A stretch of DNA of 50,512 nucleotides, from assembly GCA_040389165.1 (NCBI GenBank), contig JAZKAK010000013.1, positions 1 to 50,512 on the forward strand. Reading direction: 5' to 3'. Shown here piece by piece: positions 1 to 7,781 of the stretch. The notes under the pieces were generated by a model that ran no database searches, was not told the origin of the DNA, and saw nothing but the letters and a program-made list of their open reading frames with translations. How positions within the stretch are numbered: position 1 is the stretch's first letter; each line of letters begins with the position of its first letter. Source of the DNA: CAIOTO01 sp040389165. Its GTDB lineage: Bacteria; Pseudomonadota; Alphaproteobacteria; Paracaedibacterales; CAIOTO01. Both the position numbers and the translations under genes were made by a program.

Positions 1-20
1 TGACATAGTATGCGCAATTT

Positions 21-464
21 GTGCAGGGGGCGGTTGCTCGAACGGTTACGTTGAATCTACCAGTTGTGATTCATACGCGTGATGCGGATGACGATACATT
101 GGCTGCGATTAACAATCACCCAGCAGCGACAGGGGTTTTTCATTGTTTTAGTGGCAGTATAGATCTTGCAAAGGCGGCACTTGATCGCGGTTACTACCTT
201 TCATTTTCAGGAATTATTACGTTTAAAAAAGCGGAAGAATTACGCGAGGTTGTACGATTTACGCCGCTTGATCGTATGCTTGTGGAAACAGATTCGCCTT
301 TTTTGGCGCCAATACCGCATCGCGGTCAGCCAAATCAGCCTGCATGGACGCGTGTCGTGGCCGAGAAAGTTGCCGAGATTAAGGGGGTTCCGCTTGCTGA
401 GATTGCGACGGCGACGACAACTAACTTCTTTAATTTGTTTAGTAAGGCTATGCCCAGTATCTAA
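21..464 (+). CDS. tatD: TatD family metal-dependent DNase, C-terminal part
   Basis: This is the C-terminal half of a TatD-type hydrolase (TIM-barrel metallo-nuclease, usually about 260 aa). Visible family landmarks are LPVVIHTRDAD (metal-binding His strand), the GVFHCFSG motif, GYYLSFSGIITFK, and LVETDSPFLAP with the catalytic Asp, followed by the usual HRG(Q)PNQP segment. The GTG at 21 is only the first usable start. The same frame continues to the left with TatD-like residues (YAQFV) up to a TAG at 6-8, so the start is not trustworthy and the gene may be interrupted. The frame ends at TAA 462-464. Family assignment is secure; whether the gene is intact is not known, because the N-terminal half lies outside the window. 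Confidence 0.85.
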   Translation: MQGAVARTVTLNLPVVIHTRDADDDTLAAINNHPAATGVFHCFSGSIDLAKAALDRGYYLSFSGIITFKKAEELREVVRFTPLDRMLVETDSPFLAPIPHRGQPNQPAWTRVVAEKVAEIKGVPLAEIATATTTNFFNLFSKAMPSI

Positions 465-508
465 ATCTGACGCTGAAGATAGGCAATGACCTATGAATAA
501 GTTATTAC

Positions 509-688
509 CTATCTTTGATTTGCCAAGCCAACCATCAGAACAAATCGAACAGCCAAAAGATTTTCAGAGGTATAGTGGTTATCACTATCGATTTTGATGA
601 TTTCCACGAGCGTTTGATTACGATGCACATCTTCCAAGGGGATAATAATCCGCCCCACAACTTTCAATTCAAAATCTGAGTTAGTCAT
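509..688 (-). CDS. Small hypothetical protein, 59 aa
   Basis: A short open frame begins at ATG 688-686, has a GGAG ribosome-binding site about 8 nt upstream, and ends at TAG 511-509. It lies 33 bp downstream of the htrA-type protease gene on the same strand, so the two could share a transcript. The product begins MTNSDFELKVVGRIIIPLED and ends in LLAVRFVLMVGLANQR. It has no signal peptide, no clear membrane segment and no motif I recognise. The good ribosome-binding site and operon-like spacing are the only support; it could be a chance frame. Confidence 0.45.
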   Translation of the reverse strand: MTNSDFELKVVGRIIIPLEDVHRNQTLVEIIKIDSDNHYTSENLLAVRFVLMVGLANQR

Positions 689-721
689 ACTTTTTCTCCA
701 TCTCTTTTCGCGCCTGTTTTG

Positions 722-2380
722 TTATTCCTCAATTCTAAGCGATGGATAGCGTGGCCCACGCTTGCCTAAAACGAGTAGCATAACATTCTTGCGGCCGCTC
801 TTTTTAGCTTGGCTGATAATGGTCAATACATCTTCTGGTTTCTGAATCTCTTTTTGATTAATCTCTGTTATGACTTCACCTAGGATGAGGCCTGCGTCAT
901 CGCCTGCGCTTCCAGGTTCAACTTTTATGATTAATACGCCTTTCGTATGTGCTGGTAAATTCAGCCTACTGTGTGTACTTTCAGTAATGGGACCCAATGT
1001 TATGCCAAACGTTTCAGTATCTGCTGCGCTTGATCTTTTGCTTGTATTTAAATCATCCATCTTACCTAATTTAGCGGCTTCTTCGTATTCACCGATAGTT
1101 ATGCTTAACGTTATTTCTTTTCCTTTTCGAAATACTTTCATTGGCATTGTTTTTCCGACGTCAGTTTCACCAACCAGGCGCGGCAACCGATTCTGCTCAT
1201 TAAGCATCTTTCCGTCATATTCAAAAATAATATCGCCCTCTTTAAGGGTGGCTTTTTCTGCTGGACCATCACTGGTTACGGAACCCACGATTACGCCTTG
1301 TACGTTAAGGCCGAGTGCCTCAATCATATCTTCCGTTAGTGGCTGTATACGTACGCCAATCCAGCCACGTTTGGTGCGACCAGAGTCAATAAGTTGATCA
1401 ACCGTCTTTTTAGCAACGCCAGAAGGAACCGCGAAACCAATGCCAACATTTCCGCCCGTGGGAGAGAAAATAGCTGTGTTAATGCCAATTACCTGCCCCT
1501 TCATATTAAGCAAGCAACCACCAGAATTTCCTACGTTAATTTGCGCACTGTGTTGTATGAAATCATCCACATAACCACTCATTGTTCTAGTCCCTGGCAT
1601 AACAAGATCTCGGCCTTTGCTAGAGATAATGCCAGCTGTAATACTGTTGCTGAGTCCAAAAGGATTGCCAATTGAAATAACCCAATCACCGACGCGTGTT
1701 TCGTCCGCATTTCCCCATTCAAGGGCAATAAGATTCTGTTTAGTTGCTGGCAAGTCTGATAATTTAATTTTGAGAACGGCTATGTCAGTGCGATCATCTG
1801 TGGCATGTACAACGGCATCGAGTTCCGTTTTGTCATGTAAGTAAACCATGATTTTCTTTGCATCAGTAATGATATGATTATTTGTAACGATATAAGCCGC
1901 ATCAGAGGTAACACGTATAATAAAGCCAGACCCTAGAGATCGTGTTTTACGTGGCGTATTGAATTCGGGAATATCAAAGAAATCGCGAAACAAATCATCA
2001 AAAGGTGTGCCTGATGGAAAATCTGGGTAGTCCCGTTTCATTTTTGGATCAACATTTTGTACCGTTGTAATGCTGACAACAGATGGTAATGCGTGTTCTG
2101 CAACGAGTGCAAATCCGTGCGTTATATTCAGGGAAGATAGGGTGATTGGAGTGACGTTTGAAAGTGTCTGCGATTTGCCATTCGCAGAAAATGCGCACAG
2201 TCTGAGCTCATCTACGTTTACAGCTTTTGAATTTACACGCGACGGACGCATTGGTTTTGTAAGATTTGATTTTGCCAAATAAAGTGTCGGAGAGAGAGCT
2301 TCACAAAATGTTGTGAAGAGTGGCATTGTGCACATGATTAATAAAACATAACGAATAACCGTTAAACGTAATCTAGTCAT
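722..2380 (-). CDS. degP: Periplasmic HtrA/DegP-type serine protease with two PDZ domains
   Basis: DegP/HtrA proteins are periplasmic quality-control proteases that degrade misfolded envelope proteins. The 552-aa product starts with a basic, hydrophobic segment (residues 1-29) typical of a signal peptide. The trypsin-like domain shows the catalytic triad: His169 in TNNHI, Asp199 in DRTDIAVLK, and Ser286 in NVGNSGG. The usual INPGNSGGPL appears here as INVGNSGGCL, a mild deviation. Two PDZ domains follow, about residues 325-420 (with RGWIGVRIQPL at the start) and 455-545. The gap between the signal peptide and the protease domain (about residues 30-90) is longer than usual and unrecognised. 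Start ATG 2380 is preceded by a near-perfect AAGGAGG. Paralogue naming (degP, degQ, mucD) cannot be settled from the sequence. Confidence 0.93.
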   Translation of the reverse strand: MTRLRLTVIRYVLLIMCTMPLFTTFCEALSPTLYLAKSNLTKPMRPSRVNSKAVNVDELRLCAFSANGKSQTLSNVTPITLSSLNITHGFALVAEHALPSVVSITTVQNVDPKMKRDYPDFPSGTPFDDLFRDFFDIPEFNTPRKTRSLGSGFIIRVTSDAAYIVTNNHIITDAKKIMVYLHDKTELDAVVHATDDRTDIAVLKIKLSDLPATKQNLIALEWGNADETRVGDWVISIGNPFGLSNSITAGIISSKGRDLVMPGTRTMSGYVDDFIQHSAQINVGNSGGCLLNMKGQVIGINTAIFSPTGGNVGIGFAVPSGVAKKTVDQLIDSGRTKRGWIGVRIQPLTEDMIEALGLNVQGVIVGSVTSDGPAEKATLKEGDIIFEYDGKMLNEQNRLPRLVGETDVGKTMPMKVFRKGKEITLSITIGEYEEAAKLGKMDDLNTSKRSSAADTETFGITLGPITESTHSRLNLPAHTKGVLIIKVEPGSAGDDAGLILGEVITEINQKEIQKPEDVLTIISQAKKSGRKNVMLLVLGKRGPRYPSLRIEE

Positions 2381-2493
2381 TTGATTTCCTCCTTAATCTG
2401 TTTCAAAGATGCTCACCATAAATGGGAATGATGCATTATTCAGTTAAGTCTGTATTTCAATCAGAAAATTATTGTTTCGTTTTCCTCCGTTTC

Positions 2494-2847
2494 TTAATTA
2501 GCTTGCCGAAATCCATCATGATGTTCGTGATCACACATTTTACTTTTCGTATCGACGTTATGTGTTTTAGGTCGACGGAGTTGCTCCTTCAATTTTTCAA
2601 TCCCCATAATGATACTTTTATGCGCATCATGACCAGACTCTGTGAAATGCGCAAAGAACGCATCACCTACATGAATGTGAAGATCGATATGAACGTCGTA
2701 TGTTTGCGTGTTTTTTGCAAGGGTGACGGTTGCGACTATATCCCCATTTATCTGGTGATGTCTTACAGAAGACTCTATTTCCGAAATGATAAAATCATGA
2801 AGATGCGTACCAATCTTAATGTTTTTTTCTATGATATTAATGGACAT
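2494..2847 (-). CDS. hpf: Ribosome hibernation promoting factor, short HPF/RaiA type
   Basis: The 117-aa product matches the HPF/YfiA fold family: INIIEKNIKIGTHLHDFI, then NGDIVATVTLAK, then DVHIDLHIHVGDAFF, and a helix ending in IEKLKEQLRRPK. These proteins bind the 30S decoding region in starved cells and block translation; the short form promotes 100S dimers in some bacteria. The frame is open further upstream (to 2922), but ATG 2847 is chosen because it has an AGGGG site 8 nt before it and begins exactly where family homology begins. The C-terminal tail is His/Asp-rich (CDHEHHDGF) and lacks the extra domain of long HPF. It is transcribed toward htrA with 113 bp between them. Confidence 0.85.
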   Translation of the reverse strand: MSINIIEKNIKIGTHLHDFIISEIESSVRHHQINGDIVATVTLAKNTQTYDVHIDLHIHVGDAFFAHFTESGHDAHKSIIMGIEKLKEQLRRPKTHNVDTKSKMCDHEHHDGFRQAN

Positions 2848-2964
2848 GCGTTTATCCCCTGTTTCATTCACTATGTATGACATTAATATAATTTTTTGCC
2901 ATAATGTGATTGTTTTACGCACGTCTGTTCAATTCTAAGATGAATACATTATGTGTAATGTTCT

Positions 2965-3786
2965 TTATTCTCCTCTCATGTCCTGTAGATTGACAAATGG
3001 CAGTTCGAGCATTTGAGCGAGTTTGAGCATACGATCAAAATAAAATGACGCGAGTTTGATGTCTCCCTTTTCTTCTTGTCTTCCGAAGTCTGAATTATCT
3101 GGATCTATAAAAATGCCTGCTAGCTTAATTGATTTAACAGGATTTAATGTACGTGGGACAAATGCTATCTCGTTATATGATTCATTATTACGATCACCTT
3201 TTGTCATTGATAAAAGCTCTGTAGGACTGAGAACAATGGGACTCTGGATGAATGGTCTGCAAAGTTCATTCTTCTGCTGAACGTTTATTCCAAACAATTC
3301 ATCGCGGAATTGCTGTTGAGAAACGCCTTCTTTCTCCATTGGGACATTGGCATCAACTGGGCTGACCACATAAATACATGAGGGAGGAACATTAAAAAGC
3401 AAGCCCATTCCATTGCGCGTTATCAAAGAGGACTCTGTCTTTGATTTAATATCGATCAACGACCCTGAAATCAACTGACGAACCGCAAGAACGGTAAAAG
3501 GTGCATAAAGAATGAGTTGTTCAGCAGATAAAGTATTAGCATCACGATAATAAGCATCCAAAACACGTCTTTGGGAAGCAAAGCTAATGGCATGTGCTAT
3601 GAATAAAGAATTTGATTTTTCGGCCCCAGCCCATTGCCTTTCAACGTTAGGTTCGAACTTTTGAAAGAGAGGATGCTTTGTTAAATCAAAAGCAGGAGAG
3701 GGGATAGCCACAGCATTCCGCGCATGAAGGAAGCAGGGTTTGTTTTCTTTTGGCAGATCATCTGCGCAGGAATATGTTTTTGTCAT
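2965..3786 (-). CDS. Hypothetical protein, 273 aa
   Basis: I do not recognise this protein. It starts at ATG 3786 with GGTGGA upstream and has no signal peptide or membrane segment. A compact region around residues 60-250 alternates helices and strands, including GMGLLFNVPPSCIYVVSP, and a segment reading ESYNEIAFVPRT followed by IKLAGIFID. Such YNEI/YNEV segments occur in some bacterial effector-like proteins, but no catalytic assignment is justified. It is the chromosomal gene next to the left end of the integrated element, so before insertion it lay just downstream of the tRNA-Thr gene. Composition is similar to its neighbours. Confidence 0.7.
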   Translation of the reverse strand: MTKTYSCADDLPKENKPCFLHARNAVAIPSPAFDLTKHPLFQKFEPNVERQWAGAEKSNSLFIAHAISFASQRRVLDAYYRDANTLSAEQLILYAPFTVLAVRQLISGSLIDIKSKTESSLITRNGMGLLFNVPPSCIYVVSPVDANVPMEKEGVSQQQFRDELFGINVQQKNELCRPFIQSPIVLSPTELLSMTKGDRNNESYNEIAFVPRTLNPVKSIKLAGIFIDPDNSDFGRQEEKGDIKLASFYFDRMLKLAQMLELPFVNLQDMRGE

Positions 3787-3845
3787 AAATCCACCTTTGC
3801 TATGCTCAGATCATTAGGTGACCTTTGCGCAGTTTGACGTGGTCG

Positions 3846-3896
3846 TCACTGGTGCTGAAGAGAGGAATCGAACCACCGACCTACTGATTACGAATC
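3846..3896. repeat. Left attachment site: displaced tRNA-Thr 3' fragment
   Basis: These 51 bp are identical to 15615-15665. They include the CCA end, acceptor strand, T arm and most of the anticodon stem-loop of tRNA-Thr (minus strand), and identity stops at 3897. There is no 5' half here, so this copy is not a functional tRNA. It is the direct repeat expected when a tyrosine integrase inserts into a tRNA gene. Confidence 0.93.
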
Positions 3897-4026
3897 GGGC
3901 AATAGTGATCCTGGCTGATCTATCATAAAACCTCTCGAAACATTAACAACCCTTGAAAACACTTGTCTTTTAGGCTATTCTGTGGCTCATAAGAGTTCAC
4001 GAAGTTTTACTAAGTTGTTAATAAAA

Positions 4027-4046
4027 TGCTACCCCATTTGCTACCC
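4027..4046 (+). repeat. Left arm-type site candidate, two GCTACCC units
   Basis: A 20-bp stretch with two GCTACCC units (4028-4034 and 4040-4046, start-to-start 12 bp) recurs identically at 15552-15571, near the other end of the element and in the same orientation. Paired short direct repeats inside both ends of an element are the expected form of integrase arm-binding sites. This copy lies 131 bp inside the left tRNA repeat and 34 bp before the integrase start. The repeat is seen; the role is inferred. Confidence 0.6.
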
Positions 4047-4079
4047 TAAACTCTACTCCTTTTTTGAAAGGAGATTTAG

Positions 4080-5252
4080 ATGAAATTTACTGATAAAAGC
4101 ATCCAAGCGCTGAAGCCAAGATCAGAAAGATATGAAGTATGGAGCGACGGCAAGGATGGATTTGGAATAAGAGTTACAGCAAAAGGCGTTAAGTCCTTTA
4201 TATGGATGTATCGTTTTGAAGGCACATCAAAAAGGCTTACCCTCGGAAATTATCCAAAAATGAGCCTCTTTGAGGCTGGCACTGTTTTAGCCGAAGCAAG
4301 GAATAATCTAAATCAATCAATTGATCCAGGTCTTAAAATTATCACTCAACGTCGTGATAATAGGCAGGCGATATTAATTGAAACTTTAGTGGTTAATTAT
4401 TTGGATCTTCATGCTAAACCAAGAAAACGGAGTGCGGATGAAGATGAACGCATACTTTACAAAGACATTGTTCCTCGGTGGGGCAAAGTTAAGGCTAAAG
4501 ACTTAGCTAAAAAAGATGTACTGGCTTTATTGGATGAAATTGTAGAAAGAGGTGCGCCAATTATTGCGAATAGAACATTAGCATGCATACGAAAAATGTA
4601 TAATTGGGCAATAAGCAGAGATATTCTGGAATCCAACCCATGTTTATTTCTCAAGGCACCATCACGTGAAGCACAGCGTGATCGAGTTCTGTCTAAGACT
4701 GAAATTGCTTCTTTTTGGAACAATCTACCAAATACCTCAATGAGTCCTCTTATTAAACTGGCTCTGAAATTTCAGCTGGCGACCGCACAACGAAAAGGAG
4801 AAGTTCTGTCTGCAAAATGGCCTGATATAGATATCATTAACAAAATCTGGATTATTCCGAGTGAGAATTCAAAAAATAGAATTGCTCATCGTATTCCTCT
4901 CTCAGATTTAGCATGTACTATTTTGGATGAAATCAAAGAGCATTCACGTGAATCTGCATATCTTTTCCCTTCCCAAAAACCAAATCAAACTATTCGTGGA
5001 AGTTCTGTTGATCATGCATTGCGCAATAATAGAGCTCTCTTAGGAATTGAAGATATAACACCTCATGACTTACGTCGTTCAGCAGCAAGCCATATGGCAA
5101 GCGTAGGTGTAAATCGATTGGTCATCTCAAAGATTTTGAATCATATTGAACAGAGCGTCACAAGTATTTATGATCGGTATTCATATGATGCAGAGAAAAA
5201 AGAAGCTTTAGATAAATGGGGTCAGTATTTATCAGAATTAATAGAAAGTTAG
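4080..5252 (+). CDS. int: Tyrosine recombinase (P4-type integrase, N-terminal DUF4102)
   Basis: This enzyme would integrate and excise the surrounding element at the tRNA-Thr site. The 390-aa protein has the N-terminal arm-binding domain of P4-like integrases (residues 1-85, with GFGIRVTAKGVKSFIWMYR and LTLGNYPKMSL), a core-binding SAM-like domain (about 100-190) and the catalytic domain. Visible active-site residues are Arg238 (AQRKGE), Lys265, His329-x-x-Arg332 (PHDLRR), His355 (LNHIE) and the nucleophile Tyr364 (SIYDRY). Nothing is missing, so it could be active. The start ATG 4080 has a strong AAAGGAG site. It is followed after 4 bp by another gene on the same strand. Confidence 0.95.
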   Translation: MKFTDKSIQALKPRSERYEVWSDGKDGFGIRVTAKGVKSFIWMYRFEGTSKRLTLGNYPKMSLFEAGTVLAEARNNLNQSIDPGLKIITQRRDNRQAILIETLVVNYLDLHAKPRKRSADEDERILYKDIVPRWGKVKAKDLAKKDVLALLDEIVERGAPIIANRTLACIRKMYNWAISRDILESNPCLFLKAPSREAQRDRVLSKTEIASFWNNLPNTSMSPLIKLALKFQLATAQRKGEVLSAKWPDIDIINKIWIIPSENSKNRIAHRIPLSDLACTILDEIKEHSRESAYLFPSQKPNQTIRGSSVDHALRNNRALLGIEDITPHDLRRSAASHMASVGVNRLVISKILNHIEQSVTSIYDRYSYDAEKKEALDKWGQYLSELIES

Positions 5253-5256
5253 AATT

Positions 5257-6009
5257 ATGAGTAACAATAGAAACCCAGAAAAAATTTTCCACTCTGCATC
5301 AATATTGCTTCTCAAAGAAGGATGTTATTATCTCTTTTCGGATTTACCGCGTGTTCTCGGCATAACTGAAGGAGAGGCTTATGGAGTAAAGGGGCACATC
5401 ATGAAATATTTTTGGATGAAGAAGCTAAATCATGAGCTCAGCGCTTTTCCTCCACATGCGATACATACTCCAACCACCGTCGATGGGATAGAAAAAACAT
5501 ATCAAGCAGGAGTTCATAATTTTAGTACAGTTTTTTTTCGTAATATTATTTTAGATTCTCCTGAAATAAAAGATTTCTCTATGCAGGATAAATCTTGGGA
5601 TTTTTATCAAAGACTTATTAATGAAGAAATTCAACGGGTGGAGTTAGAAAAGTCCATCAATCCAGCAGATATTTGTTTTTCTTGGATATTGTTATACTTA
5701 CCTAATTTGGCAATACATATTAAAGACTTAATTTACGTTTTAAAAATAAATAATTTAAGACCTCTTATTAATTTATTACCCAAACAAAAAAATGAAACAA
5801 GAAAAAAAGTGGATACAAAAACAAGAGATGCATGGATTATGAATGAATACGAGGTATTAAAAACTGGAAATAAAAATTTGACTACTGTTGAGATATCCAA
5901 ATTGATAGAAACAAAACTTAAATCTGATAAAGAGATGGTAGGTGCAAAGATCGTTACTGCATCCAGAATAAGAAGGATAATAACAGAAAACCTTGGATCA
6001 AAAAAATAA
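5257..6009 (+). CDS. Hypothetical protein, 250 aa, co-transcribed with integrase
   Basis: I do not recognise this protein. It starts 4 bp after the integrase stop, so it is very likely translated from the same message. The sequence is rich in Lys, Ile and aromatic residues and predicted mixed helix/strand. The N-terminal part (FHSASILLLKEGCYYLF, then LPRVLGITEGEAYG) looks globular. A basic linker near residue 180 precedes a C-terminal helical segment (residues 190-245) ending in ASRIRRIITENLG, which could be a small DNA-binding domain. There is no signal peptide or membrane helix. Its place beside int suggests a role in element maintenance, but that is only context. Confidence 0.7.
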   Translation: MSNNRNPEKIFHSASILLLKEGCYYLFSDLPRVLGITEGEAYGVKGHIMKYFWMKKLNHELSAFPPHAIHTPTTVDGIEKTYQAGVHNFSTVFFRNIILDSPEIKDFSMQDKSWDFYQRLINEEIQRVELEKSINPADICFSWILLYLPNLAIHIKDLIYVLKINNLRPLINLLPKQKNETRKKVDTKTRDAWIMNEYEVLKTGNKNLTTVEISKLIETKLKSDKEMVGAKIVTASRIRRIITENLGSKK

Positions 6010-6101
6010 AAACATAAGTATTTTTAATTTACTACGGCCTACCATGTTGATTCATTGTGGGCTCCTCTGTATTTAACTAATTCTTCCGCCTAGAAACATA
6101 T

Positions 6102-6124
6102 TGGGTCTGCAATTAGCAAACCCA
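6102..6124 (+). terminator. Possible terminator after the integrase operon
   Basis: TGGGTCTGC and GCAAACCCA pair with one mismatch around a 5-nt loop and are followed by a T-rich tract interrupted by C. The position, 93 bp after the 250-aa gene, suits a rho-independent terminator, but the T-tract is not pure. Confidence 0.4.
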
Positions 6125-6280
6125 TTTCTCTTTCTTCTTCTGCCCCCACACTTCCCTGCTCTGTAGCTTGCGCTGCCTAATATCCCATTACTTTATTGGT
6201 AAAGGCTTTTTTTATGTCATTTTTATCCAAAAAGGCTATTTAGCAGGAAAAATGTGCGACATGCACTTTTTATTAATTTC

Positions 6281-6457
6281 CGCTCAAATTTAGTTCAATT
6301 CCAAGCCAACAGTTGGCAGTTTTGCTTTAACTAAAAGAATCAAATTTCGCAAAAAAATATTACATGAATTTCCGCTCAATTTTCCCGCTCACTTTAAGAC
6401 ATGAGTTTATAACACTTCTCATAACATTGAGCGGATTGTGCAAATTTTACTCGCTCA
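6281..6457. repeat. Cluster of five CGCTCA hexamers upstream of alpA
   Basis: CGCTCA occurs at 6281-6286, 6373-6378, 6386-6391 and 6452-6457 on the plus strand, and as TGAGCG at 6428-6433. Two copies share the longer context AATTTCCGCTCAA (from 6275 and 6367). The spacing is irregular, which suits operator sites for the AlpA-like regulator better than strict iterons. Function is inferred. Confidence 0.55.
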
Positions 6458-6554
6458 TTTTATCGGCGCATCTTTATTAAGTGCACGCATCAGCATGAAT
6501 CAACGAAAGAGCTAATGCGACATTTAATTTAATTTTAGCGTAAGGAGTTTTTTA

Positions 6555-6764
6555 ATGAACCAATTTATCAGAGAGCCAGAGTGTTTTAAAATCACAGGAT
6601 TAAGCCGAACAACAAGGTGGCGACTTGAAAAGCGGGGAGAGTTTCCTAAGCGTTGCAAAATTTCTCAAAATATTATTGGCTGGCTTGCATCCGATTTAGA
6701 TACTTGGATTAGCAGCAAGAAAAATAATGGATCAAATGTAGGTGAAGCAAGTTATGCAAAGTAA
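6555..6764 (+). CDS. alpA: AlpA-family transcriptional regulator / excisionase-like
   Basis: This 69-aa protein is a MerR-like winged helix-turn-helix of the AlpA type, common in P4-like elements, where it activates excision or the replication operon. The diagnostic run is CFKITGLSRTTRWRLEKRGEFPKRCKIS, with the helix-turn-helix at about residues 10-30, followed by IGWLASDLDTWISS, the usual end of the domain. Start ATG 6555 has an AAGGAG site. Its 3' end overlaps the start of the primase gene by 11 bp, so the two are probably translationally coupled. Five CGCTCA hexamers just upstream are candidate binding sites. Confidence 0.88.
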   Translation: MNQFIREPECFKITGLSRTTRWRLEKRGEFPKRCKISQNIIGWLASDLDTWISSKKNNGSNVGEASYAK

Positions 6765-7779
6765 TCACAAAAACAAAGAGCCCGCCACTGCAAATGGCGA
6801 GCTAAGCAAACAACCAATGCCATACTTTAATAGCACAAGGAATTATACCATGGGTTTAAAATGTACGCCAGACGATATAAAGAGAATTGCCTTCGCCCTG
6901 GGAAAAGCTAAGGGGTATCGTAACGGGTTTACATCTTGCTGCCCCGCCCATCATGATAATGAACCTAGCCTCGAAATATCGATTAGCGATAAATACCCAC
7001 TTGGACTCTATTGTTATGCTGGCTGTAATCCTAAAAATATTTATGATGCAATTAGAGCGCGTGGCTTAATACCTCATAATCAGGCCATAGGCCAACCTGA
7101 TAAAACAGCAAAAAAACTTGGTGATATCATTAATAAATGTATATTACCAAAACTTACACCTAATCCTAGCAACACATATAACCAAAAACAGTCAAAAAAA
7201 CTATGGCAGATGTCGATTGCTGCTGAGGGCACACTTGTTGAAACGTATCTTAGGGCACGGAGTATTCAATGCGACATGCCATCAACCATTCGTTACGTAC
7301 CAAGTGTAAAACATACTCCTACTGACACATATTTACCTTGCATGATTGCGATCGTTACGCGATGGCCAGGCAAAGAGCCTGTAGCTATTCATCGCACCTA
7401 CTTGGCGCCTGATGGTTCTTGCAAGGCAGATATCAAGCCAAATAAGATGATGCTTGGCGCAGTCGCTGGTGGAGCAGTAAGGCTTACGGAAATGAAGAAC
7501 GTGCTCATTATGGCAGAGGGCATTGAAACTGCTCTCAGTTTTATGGAGTCAGACCCTGGGCATGCTATTTGGGCTGTTCTATCAGCAAGCAATTTTCAAA
7601 GCTTAGTACTTCCAGAACTTCCTCTTGCATCCATTGTAATCATAGCCGCAGATAATGATAAAGCTGGAATAAATGCAGCAAAACGTTCTGCGAGGAAATG
7701 GACAGAAGAAGGCCGTGTAGTCAAGATAGCTATTCCCCCTAAAGACATGGATTTCAACGACGTTCTAAAAAGGAATTAG
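6754..7779 (+). CDS. Toprim-domain primase with CHC2-like zinc finger
   Basis: A DNA primase of the phage/plasmid class. In the 341-aa product a zinc-binding module occupies about residues 62-91 (CCPAHHD...PSL and CYAGC: Cys63, His66, Cys87, Cys91). A Toprim fold follows at about 245-340, with catalytic Glu255 in MAEGIET and the acidic pair Asp300/Asp302 in AADNDKAG. ATG 6754 is preferred over an upstream GTG at 6742 because AGGTGA lies 8 nt before it. The stop at 7779 is 2 bp before the next gene. With the DUF927 ATPase it forms the usual replication pair of satellite elements. The region between finger and Toprim is divergent. Confidence 0.88.
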   Translation: MQSNHKNKEPATANGELSKQPMPYFNSTRNYTMGLKCTPDDIKRIAFALGKAKGYRNGFTSCCPAHHDNEPSLEISISDKYPLGLYCYAGCNPKNIYDAIRARGLIPHNQAIGQPDKTAKKLGDIINKCILPKLTPNPSNTYNQKQSKKLWQMSIAAEGTLVETYLRARSIQCDMPSTIRYVPSVKHTPTDTYLPCMIAIVTRWPGKEPVAIHRTYLAPDGSCKADIKPNKMMLGAVAGGAVRLTEMKNVLIMAEGIETALSFMESDPGHAIWAVLSASNFQSLVLPELPLASIVIIAADNDKAGINAAKRSARKWTEEGRVVKIAIPPKDMDFNDVLKRN

Positions 7780-7781
7780 AT

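Larger units (their letters stand above)
6010..6554. other. Intergenic region of the element, 545 bp, with hairpin and CGCTCA repeats
   Basis: No convincing gene lies between the integrase operon and the alpA operon. The left part holds a terminator-like hairpin (6102-6124) followed by a pyrimidine-rich tract. The right part holds five CGCTCA hexamers in both orientations (6281-6457). The alpA ribosome-binding site (AAGGAG) is at the right edge. The region probably carries the promoter and control sites for the replication genes. Confidence 0.6.

Noticed and set aside
2422..2880. 152-aa plus-strand frame opposite hpf
   Set aside because: It lies antisense to a clear hpf gene and has no family similarity or ribosome-binding site.
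3787..3845. Possible second tRNA gene near the left end of the element
   Set aside because: Only the 3' tRNA-Thr fragment (3846-3896) is present; no 5' half or other cloverleaf is visible.
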